Of a stretch of 5,878 nucleotides of DNA, positions 1-5,878 are shown piece by piece. Origin of the DNA: Bacteroidales bacterium (lineage in GTDB: Bacteria > Bacteroidota > Bacteroidia > Bacteroidales > UBA932); the NCBI GenBank assembly GCA_013335275.1, contig JAAXVX010000097.1, forward strand, positions 1 to 5,878, read 5' to 3'. The position numbers and the translations under genes were made by a program. Position 1 is the stretch's first letter. The number at the start of each line of letters is the position of its first letter. Below the pieces are notes generated by a model. The model was not told the origin of the DNA. It did not search any database and worked only from the letters and a program-made list of their open reading frames with translations.

Positions 1-1111
1 CCATAGGATCAAAAGGATTTGCCTGGCTGGACAGAACGCCATATTCGATTATTTCGTGAAAAGGCTCCGGAAAATGATGATCCTCTACGATTTCAAAAAT
101 ATCTTTCCCGTTAAAAAGCTTAGTTACAGTCATCTTATTCTGGGTTAGTGTGCCTGTTTTATCTGTACAAAGAACAGTTGCAGAACCAAGGGTTTCAATA
201 GCAGCCGGTTTCCTGGTAAGGACATTTTTTTTAGAAATCCTCCATGCACCCAGAGCCAGAAATATTGTTAAAACAACAGGGAATTCTTCTGGAAGCATGG
301 CCATGGCAAGGGTAATCCCGGCAAGAAATCCGTTGATTAGGTCGCCACGGGTTAAATAATATACACCAATAACAATAAAGCACAGCGTTACACCAATTAT
401 CGTAAGACGCCTGACAAGCGTGCCCATCTCTCTCTTGAGCTGTGTGGGCTCTTCAACTATTGATTCCAGTGCTTTACCTATCTTTCCGATTTCTGTGTTC
501 ATCCCGGTAGCAGTTACCCTCACTACTCCGTTTCCCTGTACAATCATTGACCCGGAATAGACATAAGGTATGTCGTCTCCTCCAGGAATAAATGCCTGTT
601 CACCTTCTTTAATTATTCTTTTCCTTACAGAAACTGATTCTCCTGTAAGAAGAGATTCGTCTGCCATCAGATTTACACAGTCAAGGACAACAGCATCAGC
701 AGGAACGCGGTCTCCTTCCTGAAGAATAACTATGTCATCTGTCACTACTTCCCTGCCGGCAATCCGGATTGTTCTCCCTTCCCGTATAACTAATGCCCTT
801 GGGCTTGCCAGATCCTTGAGTGCGTCAAGAGCCTTTTCTGTCTTTTTTTCCTGATAAAATTCAATGCCCATTACAAAGAAAACAAACCCGAGCAGCATAA
901 GTCCTTCCTGTATATCGCCCAATAACATATATAAAGACCCGCAGGCAACCAGCAGGATAAACATTGGTTCTTTAATGACTCCAAAAGCAATATTAAAAAC
1001 ATTTTTAGGCTTTGAAGACGGCAATTCGTTGTAACCTTCTTTTGCTATCTTTTGAGCAACTTCCATATCCGAAAGACCGTGTAAATTTCCGGCGCTGAAT
1101 GATGTGTTCAT
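1..1111 (-). CDS. P-type cation-transporting ATPase, N-terminal 370 residues (C-terminus beyond window)
   Basis: An inner-membrane pump that uses ATP to move a cation, probably Ca2+ or another divalent ion (P2-type, SERCA-like). Reading back from the ATG at 1109-1111, the frame stays open to base 2. Visible parts are a cation-ATPase N-terminal domain (about residues 10-35, GLSDMEVAQKIAKEGYNELP), M1 and M2 (about 47-86), the A domain with DESLLTGES (151-159), M3 (about 235-253), M4 with PEEFP (274-278), and the phosphorylation motif DKTGT (317-321, Asp317). The nucleotide-binding domain has only begun at the edge, so more than half of a typical 850-900 residue pump is missing. P2A pumps usually have PEGLP in M4; here the third residue is Glu and the fourth Phe, which marks a separate bacterial subgroup and makes the ion uncertain. 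The gene lies 53 nt downstream of marR, with a copy of the putative MarR operator in the gap. No clear Shine-Dalgarno is seen before the ATG. The family is certain; the substrate is not. Confidence 0.95.
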   Translation of the reverse strand, partial: MNTSFSAGNLHGLSDMEVAQKIAKEGYNELPSSKPKNVFNIAFGVIKEPMFILLVACGSLYMLLGDIQEGLMLLGFVFFVMGIEFYQEKKTEKALDALKDLASPRALVIREGRTIRIAGREVVTDDIVILQEGDRVPADAVVLDCVNLMADESLLTGESVSVRKRIIKEGEQAFIPGGDDIPYVYSGSMIVQGNGVVRVTATGMNTEIGKIGKALESIVEEPTQLKREMGTLVRRLTIIGVTLCFIVIGVYYLTRGDLINGFLAGITLAMAMLPEEFPVVLTIFLALGAWRISKKNVLTRKPAAIETLGSATVLCTDKTGTLTQNKMTVTKLFNGKDIFEIVEDHHFPEPFHEIIEYGVLSSQANPFDPM

Positions 1112-1129
1112 TGAAAATTGATGTTTATT

Positions 1130-1152
1130 TAATTAGTATAGGCTAACTATAT
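1130..1152 (-). promoter_or_regulatory. Putative MarR operator (site A) upstream of the ATPase gene
   Basis: Read toward the ATPase gene, the core is TAGTTAG-CCTATA-CTAATTA (1149 to 1130), an imperfect inverted repeat with 7-bp arms and a 6-bp centre, ending 18 nt before the ATG. It matches site B upstream of marR at 17 of 20 positions in the same orientation. A palindrome of this size with TTAG/CTAA half-sites suits a dimeric MarR-family repressor; SlyA is known to bind a TTAG-N4-CTAA type site, although the spacer here is 6. A TTTG at 1159-1156 could be a -33 element, but no good TAnnTTTG follows, so a separate ATPase promoter is unproven. Binding is inferred. Confidence 0.65.
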
Positions 1153-1164
1153 TTCCAAAAAAAA

Positions 1165-1581
1165 TTATTTGTCCTTTAATACTTTAATAAGCAATTTGAC
1201 CAAAAGCTCAATCTCTTCGTTATTTAGCTTGTTACCAAACTCTTCTGCGATTCTTTTGTGGGCGTAATCGTGCATTTGGTTAATCAGTTTGCCTTTTTCA
1301 GCAAGATGTATATGAGCACTTCTCCTGTCTTCGTCCGAGCGGACCTTGAAGATAAATTCCTTCTCAATCAGCTTGTCAATAGCTACTTTAACAGTAGGTT
1401 TTGAGAGTTCCATATATGCAGCAAGTTCTGTAATGTTTGGATTACTCAGCAAGCTGATGGTTTCAAGGTAATGCATTTGGGTGTGAGTGAGATTGGAGAA
1501 GTTAAATTGCTCTATGGCAGCTTCTTCCATTTGCCCAATCATGTGAGACAGTTTCAATATTTGCTTTACCAGAATTTCCAT
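1165..1581 (-). CDS. MarR-family winged-helix transcriptional regulator
   Basis: A 138-residue protein of normal MarR length, predicted to act as a cytoplasmic DNA-binding dimer. N- and C-terminal helices (about 3-25 and 98-137) would form the dimer interface. The winged helix-turn-helix spans about 30-97: the recognition region is ITELAAYMELSKPTVKVAIDKL (50-71 with flanks), followed by the wing with the family-typical DEDRRS (83-88; Asp85, Arg86, Arg87). The ATG at 1581 is the first in frame; Met14 (codon 1540-1542) is an alternative start. It lies immediately upstream of the P-type ATPase, and each gene has a near-identical palindrome in front of it, so autoregulation and control of the pump are likely. 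The only Cys/His-like candidates are a few scattered His residues, so no metal or redox sensor site can be assigned. The ligand is unknown. Confidence 0.93.
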   Translation of the reverse strand: MEILVKQILKLSHMIGQMEEAAIEQFNFSNLTHTQMHYLETISLLSNPNITELAAYMELSKPTVKVAIDKLIEKEFIFKVRSDEDRRSAHIHLAEKGKLINQMHDYAHKRIAEEFGNKLNNEEIELLVKLLIKVLKDK

Positions 1582-1585
1582 GGCG

Positions 1586-1616
1586 CAAATATAGTTAGTA
1601 GAGGCTAATTAAAAAA
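1586..1616 (-). promoter_or_regulatory. Putative marR promoter with Bacteroidota-type -7 box
   Basis: On the minus strand TATATTTG (1593 to 1586) matches the Bacteroidota primary-sigma -7 consensus TAnnTTTG exactly. A weak TTTT at 1616-1613 sits 19 nt upstream, in the usual -33 place; the consensus there is TTTG, so this half is poor. The A/T run at 1611-1622 might help as an UP-like element. Only 4 nt separate the -7 box from the marR ATG, so transcription should begin at or very near the start codon. The box abuts and partly overlaps site B, which fits repression by occlusion. Confidence 0.5.
1589..1611 (-). promoter_or_regulatory. Putative MarR operator (site B) upstream of marR
   Basis: Read toward marR, the core is TAATTAG-CCTCTA-CTAACTA (1611 to 1592), with arms matching as an inverted repeat at 6 of 7 positions. 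It ends 10 nt before the marR ATG and shares the T and A of the TATATTTG -7 box. Site A before the ATPase gene differs at only 3 of 20 positions, and the core TTAGCCTMTACTAA differs at one. Repetition of the same palindrome in both short leaders of this regulator-transporter pair, and the position on the promoter, support an autoregulatory operator. Binding itself is inferred. Confidence 0.7.
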
Positions 1617-1631
1617 TTTTTTCTGCTTTTT

Positions 1632-3845
1632 TTATAACCGGATTAATTCGGCGTAATCCAGAAGTGCTTTATTTACGAGCTGGTTCATGTTATTGTTCCA
1701 CTCTTCGAAGGAGATCTCAATTGAATTTCCGCCTTTCTTTAAATTGAGTATATAGGAATTTGACCAGCCCCAGTCGTCCCACAAAGACTCGCCTCTTTGT
1801 GGGAATACAAGAGTGCCGGTTACTTCCCCATTTAACCGGAGTGTCCGGATTGCACATTTATTGTCGGTATTCCATGGGCCGCTTCCGTTGGCATATCGCA
1901 GCCTGAATATATATTTGCCGTCTGTATCTGCTACAGCCTTAAGATGAAGGTTTTTATTGACGGATGTTGAAATTTCCGAATATGGTTTTCCGTTCTCTTT
2001 CAGGTCAACTGTAATTATATTCTTGTCCGGGACAGACAGTACCGGCTCTCCGGTGAATGATTCCCAGCCAAGAGAATCAACAGCACTCACTTTGTATTCG
2101 GATGCAGCATCAGGATTTATATTTGCACTAAGTTCCTGTGTTTTTACCGGAAGTTCGCCGTTTTTGTATAAAAGATAATAGCTTGCTCCGTCTATTTTGT
2201 TCCATGAAATCTTATTGTTTGCAATTTTAATTTCAGGTGCGGCGAGTGAAAAATGGTTTTTTACAATTTCAAATCCGGAATCTCCAAACGTCTTATTATC
2301 CATTTTAATCTCTATGTCGTGCTTTCCATTTATTGTGGCAGGGAGAAGGTTTCCCGAAAGCGGGTTACCATCCAGCATAATTGAATGAATTCTTCTGCCG
2401 TAACCTTTTACGGTTATGTTTAATATGGCGTTGCGGTACTTGAAATTCCTAAGAGTTCTGTTGCCGGAAAACACTTTGGGAATTACGGGATTAAACCGGA
2501 TGCCGTCCACATCGAAATTCATTCCTATGAAAACCCTGTGTACCATTGCGATATTACCTGCCATGCTCCATAACATTCTGTCGGAATTGATTTCTGTTCC
2601 GTTGTAGTCTCCTGTTTCGGCAACAAAATTTTCGTAATTTGTAAGGAAAAATGCTCCTGCTCTGTAGATTGATGCCAGCCCGTGAACAAGTGCCCTTTCA
2701 TTACCGGTTTTTGCAGCAGCAAGATTCCAGTATGACTGGACAAAAGGCCATACGGCATTGTTGTGATATGGGGGAATGCCCGGGATTTGGGGATATATGC
2801 ATGTTGTTCCGAACGGAGTAACCGGGGAATTTTCGAAAATGGAAACAGCCTTGTTTATATCTGCAACATCAAAAAGAACCGAAAGAGACTCCCCAAGTGC
2901 TTCAAATCTCGGAGATATATTCAGATACTGTCTTCCATAAAGGTATTGTCCGTAAAACCCACGCCCGGCTATCCATAAGTTTTTATTTATTGCATTCTTA
3001 ATAGCTGCCGACCTTTCAAGATAAACTTCCCCCTCTTCTTCGAGAATGCGGGAAATGAGTTCCAGAATTTTATTTGCCTGATAATGCAATATATTTGTTC
3101 CAAGATTTTCAGAAATAAATATATCTGCATTTGACATCCATTTCGGATATGTCTGCTCTCTCCAGTCTAGGAAAGAGGATTCCCCCCGGTACAATCCGGT
3201 ATTAGGGTCGTAAAGAGTTTTATAATCGTCTTCCAGTGTGTTTTTTATAATTGGATAGATTTGGCGGAGCCATGACTCATCTCCTGTTACCTTGTATATT
3301 TCCCATGCAGCAATTATCCACACGATTCTGTCCGAAGAAACCGGCCATGCTCCGCCGGAGCCGGTATCCTGAACAATACGGTCGCGGCTGACCTTTTTCA
3401 TCAGACTGATTTTTGCCACATCAGGCTGGTGATATGCAAATGCAAGAAAAATGCTGTACGATATGTCTCTTGTCCATACTCCGCCCCACTTTGCCCCTGT
3501 GCGGAAAGTACTGTCGGCCTCAATATTCATCTGAGCTTCCTCCAGAGACATATTAAACAGAGCGTCTACTACAGGCTGACCGGATATATATGAGGGACCC
3601 GATGAAATATCGCGGCTTACGGCCCGGAGTTTTTTACTTCTTGCGCTATCTTTTGACAGTGGGCTAAGATAGTCAGAGGTAATTGAATCGGCAGATATTA
3701 CAAATGCCTCATTTTCTCCCTGAACCACTTTATTTGAATATAAAGTGTACTCGGAGTTGCTGTACAAAACTTTACTTCTCCTGTTTTCGGAATTGCAGGA
3801 TAATAATATCAGGAATAAGGGTAAAACCTTAAATATTCTTTTCAT
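1632..3845 (-). CDS. Lipoprotein six-hairpin (alpha/alpha)6 glycoside hydrolase with FN3-like and CBM-like C-terminal domains
   Basis: A 737-residue exported glycosidase. Residues 1-17 form a lipoprotein signal (MKRIFK, hydrophobic stretch, lipobox LLSC with Cys17). The next residues, NSEN, carry no obvious acidic surface-export signal, so the periplasmic face is as likely as the cell surface. A short beta region (about 28-90) precedes the (alpha/alpha)6 barrel (about 90-460). Barrel landmarks are GGVWTRD (121-127), GSGGAWPVSSDRIVW (162-176), SFLDWREQTYPKW (224-236), PYHNNAVWPF (359-368) and ENFVAETGDYNG (405-416). By analogy with trehalase and GH63 enzymes, Asp227 is a candidate general acid and Glu405 or Glu410 a candidate base; this is inference. 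Residues 536-605 look like a fibronectin-III domain (ISWNKIDGASYYLLYKNGE). Residues 610-737 resemble a CBM6/35-type beta-sandwich (YIFRLRYANGSGPW, WDDWGWSN). It starts inside the end of the DUF2007-like gene (17-bp overlap) and is last in the GH92 operon, which suggests a mannose- or glucose-containing substrate. The exact GH family is not recognised; automatic labels such as glycogen debranching or MGH1-like would be unsafe. Confidence 0.85.
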   Translation of the reverse strand: MKRIFKVLPLFLILLSCNSENRRSKVLYSNSEYTLYSNKVVQGENEAFVISADSITSDYLSPLSKDSARSKKLRAVSRDISSGPSYISGQPVVDALFNMSLEEAQMNIEADSTFRTGAKWGGVWTRDISYSIFLAFAYHQPDVAKISLMKKVSRDRIVQDTGSGGAWPVSSDRIVWIIAAWEIYKVTGDESWLRQIYPIIKNTLEDDYKTLYDPNTGLYRGESSFLDWREQTYPKWMSNADIFISENLGTNILHYQANKILELISRILEEEGEVYLERSAAIKNAINKNLWIAGRGFYGQYLYGRQYLNISPRFEALGESLSVLFDVADINKAVSIFENSPVTPFGTTCIYPQIPGIPPYHNNAVWPFVQSYWNLAAAKTGNERALVHGLASIYRAGAFFLTNYENFVAETGDYNGTEINSDRMLWSMAGNIAMVHRVFIGMNFDVDGIRFNPVIPKVFSGNRTLRNFKYRNAILNITVKGYGRRIHSIMLDGNPLSGNLLPATINGKHDIEIKMDNKTFGDSGFEIVKNHFSLAAPEIKIANNKISWNKIDGASYYLLYKNGELPVKTQELSANINPDAASEYKVSAVDSLGWESFTGEPVLSVPDKNIITVDLKENGKPYSEISTSVNKNLHLKAVADTDGKYIFRLRYANGSGPWNTDNKCAIRTLRLNGEVTGTLVFPQRGESLWDDWGWSNSYILNLKKGGNSIEISFEEWNNNMNQLVNKALLDYAELIRL

Positions 3846-4083
3846 CGGACTTCTTTTTTAAATTCTCATAATATTCATCAACAACCATTTTAGCGCGGGT
3901 TTTGCTGGATTCAAGAATCATTACTTTGGTACCGGAAGCATAAATAGGGTCGTACATATTTGAATTAAATGCAGCGTTTTGGATAAACGATTCTATTTCT
4001 GCATTTTCGAGCAAGCTTTTTACCATTTCCGCTTCCCACGGAGTTCCGGAAAATATCTCAATAATTTTACTGTCGTTTTCCAT
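3829..4083 (-). CDS. DUF2007-type small protein (putative signal-transducing protein)
   Basis: A protein of 84 residues from the preferred start (ATG 4081-4083, MENDSKIIEIFSG). The pattern IIEIFSGTPWEAEMVKSLLENAEIESFIQN, followed by GTKVMILESSKTRAKMVVDEYYENL, is typical of DUF2007: a small alpha/beta fold, often called a putative prokaryotic signal transducer, with no proven biochemical role. There is no signal peptide or membrane segment, so it should be cytoplasmic, unlike its exported neighbours. An upstream ATG at 4116 would add 11 residues (MKWVPNQIRNF) that look like out-of-frame GH92 coding sequence and do not resemble the family, so the inner start is favoured. With it, the gene overlaps GH92 by 17 bp (4067-4083) and the downstream glycosidase gene by 17 bp (3829-3845), pointing to translational coupling. 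The lysine-rich C-terminus (KKKSDEKN) is encoded by the A-rich stretch that also leads into the next gene. Confidence 0.85.
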   Translation of the reverse strand: MENDSKIIEIFSGTPWEAEMVKSLLENAEIESFIQNAAFNSNMYDPIYASGTKVMILESSKTRAKMVVDEYYENLKKKSDEKNI

Positions 4084-5878
4084 AAAGTTTCTTATTTGGT
4101 TTGGGACCCATTTCATAAATAAGAGAACCTCCGTTTTCTATATCGGAGTGTTTTAGAATTGGACGGAATAATGGGGCTCCGTTAAGCAGAACCTTTTGTA
4201 CATAAACATTTTTATCACTTTGATTTTTGGCTTCAATTATAAATTTGCTGCCGTTTTCCAGATTTATTACAGCTCTTTTTACAGAAGGGCTGCCAATTTC
4301 GTATTCATCCGAACCGGGAGCAACCGGATAGAAGCCAAGTGAGCTAAAGATATACCAGGCACTCATTTGCCCGCAGTCGTCGTTTCCGCTCAGGCCGTCT
4401 GTTGCTGGCCTGTACATTTTATTTAATATCTGCCGTACATACTCCTGAGTTTTCCATGGTTTGCCGGCATGGTTAAAAAGGTATGCAACATGATGGGATG
4501 GTTCGTTTCCATGGATATAGTTACCCATTATGCCTTCCCTTGTAATATCCTCTGTCTGGGCGAAGTATTTGTCGGGCAGGTCCATTTTAAAAAGAGAATC
4601 CAGATGCATGGAAAAACGCTCTTTTCCTCCCATAAGATTTATAAGCGAATCCGGATGATGGGGAACATACAAACTGTAGTTCCATGAATTTCCCTCAATG
4701 AAACCCTGCCCATGTGTGTCGAGCGGGTCAAACCCGGTTTTGAAAGAGCCGTCGCTGAGGCGTGGGCGCATAAAGCCTGTTGAGCTGTCGAACAGGTTCT
4801 TATAATTTTGGGCGCGAACAGAGAACTCTTTGTATATATCATCCCGTCCAAGTTTTTTTGCCATTTGTGCAATTGCCCAGTCGTCGTATGCATATTCAAG
4901 AGTTTTTGAAACTGAGTTGCCGTTTTTGTCCTCAGGAATGAATCCTCCGGACATATACCAGGAGAGGCCGTCGTAATAGTTGTTTCGTGCTGTATTTATA
5001 CATGCCTCAAGAGCGTACTCCCGGTCAATGCCTACAACGCCTTTGGCTACTGCGTCTGCAATTACCGACACGGCGTGATAGCCAATCATGCACCAGTTTT
5101 CATTTGCATAGTGCGACCAAACAGGAAGCATTTTATGCACGCTTTGCGAATAGTGGGCAAGCATGGAGTTTATCATGTCGCTGTTGCGTTTCGTTTGAAC
5201 GAGGTTAAATAGCGGATGAAGTGCCCGGTATGTATCCCAAAGTGAAAAAGTTGTGTAGTTGTCAAAGTTTTCTGCCCTGTGGATATTCATATCGAGCCCT
5301 TTATACTGCCGGTCGGTATCCATATAAAGTGTGGGACTGAGAAATGCGTGATACATTGCTGTATAAAAATTTACCTTCTCACCTTCAGTTGTGGTTTCTG
5401 CTTCAATTTTGCTCAGTTCCCTGTTCCAGATGTCCTGCCCCTCTTTTTTAACTTTTTCGAAGTCCCAGCCCGGAATCTCTGCTGCCATATTTTTAAGTGC
5501 CCCTTCTGTGCTCACAGGGGAGATGGATACTTTAAGCATTATTTCTTCACCCTGTGCGGTATCAAAATCAAAGTAGGCTCTCATTTGTGTTCCTGCCATC
5601 TCCGGGAAGTTTTTGCTTTGATCGAATTTCCGCCAGAAACCTTTGTAAATCCTGGCTTTTTCGAAGTCTTTATACCCGTAGCTTTTGAATGGTTTGGAAA
5701 AAGTGATGGCGAAATAAACCGTGCGGGTTCTTGCCCATCCGCTTGTCTGCCGGAATCCTGTTATTGTCGAGTCATTCTCAACCCTCAAAACTGTCCATAC
5801 ATTTTTGCCGTCATAATTGTAAATTCCGGAAACAAGGTCAAGAATTATATGGGCGTTATCCGATTTTGGAAATGTATA
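4067..5878 (-). CDS. GH92 family alpha-mannosidase, N-terminus beyond window
   Basis: A Ca2+-dependent exo-alpha-mannosidase; GH92 enzymes remove alpha-1,2-, 1,3- or other linked mannose from N-glycans and mannans with inversion. The last 603 residues are visible of roughly 750 usual; the frame is open to the right edge (YTFPKSDNAHIILDL at the edge), so the signal peptide and part of the N-terminal beta-sandwich are missing. Numbered from the first visible residue, hallmarks are FSLWDTYRALHPLF (211-224), YMSGGFIPED (308-317), FIEGNSWNY (393-401), HGNEPSHHVAYLFNHAG (456-472) and GNDDCGQMSAWYIFSSLGFYPVAPG (498-522). From family knowledge, the Glu in EGNSWNY is the likely general acid and the Asp residues of GNDDCGQ the likely base; all are intact. 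The C-terminus (VLLNGAPLFRPILKHSDIENGGSLIYEMGPKPNKK) is the normal family ending, so the 3' end is complete. A TTG at 5788 is not a credible start because the protein homology continues through it. First visible gene of an operon with the DUF2007-like gene and the six-hairpin glycosidase. Linkage specificity cannot be read. Confidence 0.96.
   Translation of the reverse strand, partial: YTFPKSDNAHIILDLVSGIYNYDGKNVWTVLRVENDSTITGFRQTSGWARTRTVYFAITFSKPFKSYGYKDFEKARIYKGFWRKFDQSKNFPEMAGTQMRAYFDFDTAQGEEIMLKVSISPVSTEGALKNMAAEIPGWDFEKVKKEGQDIWNRELSKIEAETTTEGEKVNFYTAMYHAFLSPTLYMDTDRQYKGLDMNIHRAENFDNYTTFSLWDTYRALHPLFNLVQTKRNSDMINSMLAHYSQSVHKMLPVWSHYANENWCMIGYHAVSVIADAVAKGVVGIDREYALEACINTARNNYYDGLSWYMSGGFIPEDKNGNSVSKTLEYAYDDWAIAQMAKKLGRDDIYKEFSVRAQNYKNLFDSSTGFMRPRLSDGSFKTGFDPLDTHGQGFIEGNSWNYSLYVPHHPDSLINLMGGKERFSMHLDSLFKMDLPDKYFAQTEDITREGIMGNYIHGNEPSHHVAYLFNHAGKPWKTQEYVRQILNKMYRPATDGLSGNDDCGQMSAWYIFSSLGFYPVAPGSDEYEIGSPSVKRAVINLENGSKFIIEAKNQSDKNVYVQKVLLNGAPLFRPILKHSDIENGGSLIYEMGPKPNKKLYGKRQ

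Noticed and set aside
150..359. 69-residue plus-strand reading frame opposite the ATPase gene
   Set aside because: It is antisense to the DKTGT and M4 region of a conserved pump and shows no independent coding features.
1137..1159. A complete separate promoter for the ATPase gene
   Set aside because: A TTTG at 1159-1156 is present, but no TAnnTTTG lies 17-23 nt downstream, so only the operator-like palindrome is reported.
1611..1622. AAAAAATTTTTT as an intrinsic terminator
   Set aside because: It is self-complementary but has no GC-rich stem or loop and cannot form a stable terminator; an A/T tract near the promoter is a better reading.
2525..2758. 77-residue minus-strand reading frame inside the six-hairpin glycosidase gene
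   Set aside because: It is fully inside a well-supported gene in another frame, and its product resembles no family; a chance shadow frame.
4639..4899. 86-residue minus-strand frame and the plus-strand frames within GH92
   Set aside because: They overlap GH92 catalytic-domain coding sequence and give low-complexity, unrecognisable proteins.
5786..5788. TTG as the start of the GH92 gene
   Set aside because: The frame continues upstream without a stop to the window edge and encodes sequence that fits the GH92 N-terminal domain (ILDLVSGIYNYDGKNVWTVL), so the gene is truncated by the window and does not start here.

Overview
All five genes found in this window lie on the minus strand. The DNA looks like a chromosomal stretch from a member of the Bacteroidota. 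Three things suggest this: a GH92 mannosidase next to a second exported six-hairpin glycosidase, a TAnnTTTG-type -7 promoter element, and starts without strong Shine-Dalgarno sequences. The genus cannot be named from the sequence. No mobile element, RNA gene or CRISPR array was seen, and no stretch over 300 bases lacks a gene.

Right half (5878 down to 1632), a carbohydrate-degradation operon. In transcription order it holds a GH92 alpha-mannosidase whose N-terminus is cut by the window edge, a small DUF2007-type protein, and a 737-residue lipoprotein. The lipoprotein has an (alpha/alpha)6 glycosidase domain, a fibronectin-III-like domain and a C-terminal carbohydrate-binding-like beta-sandwich. 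Adjacent genes overlap by 17 bp at both junctions if the small gene starts at its second Met, so the three are very probably co-transcribed and translationally coupled. The likely joint task is trimming mannose-containing glycans outside the cytoplasm. The role of the small, apparently cytoplasmic middle protein is unknown.

Left half (1620 down to 1), a regulator-transporter pair. A MarR-family repressor gene is followed after 53 nt by a P-type cation-transporting ATPase, of which the first 370 residues are visible (A domain, M1-M4, DKTGT phosphorylation site). Its C-terminal part lies beyond the left edge.

The best new signal is a pair of near-identical 20-bp palindromic sites, TARTTAG-CCTMTA-CTAAYTA (17 of 20 identical). 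One lies just upstream of marR and the other just upstream of the ATPase gene. They look like operators through which the MarR protein controls both itself and the pump. The marR copy is contiguous with a TATATTTG -7 box only 4 nt from the ATG, which suggests direct promoter occlusion and possibly a leaderless transcript.
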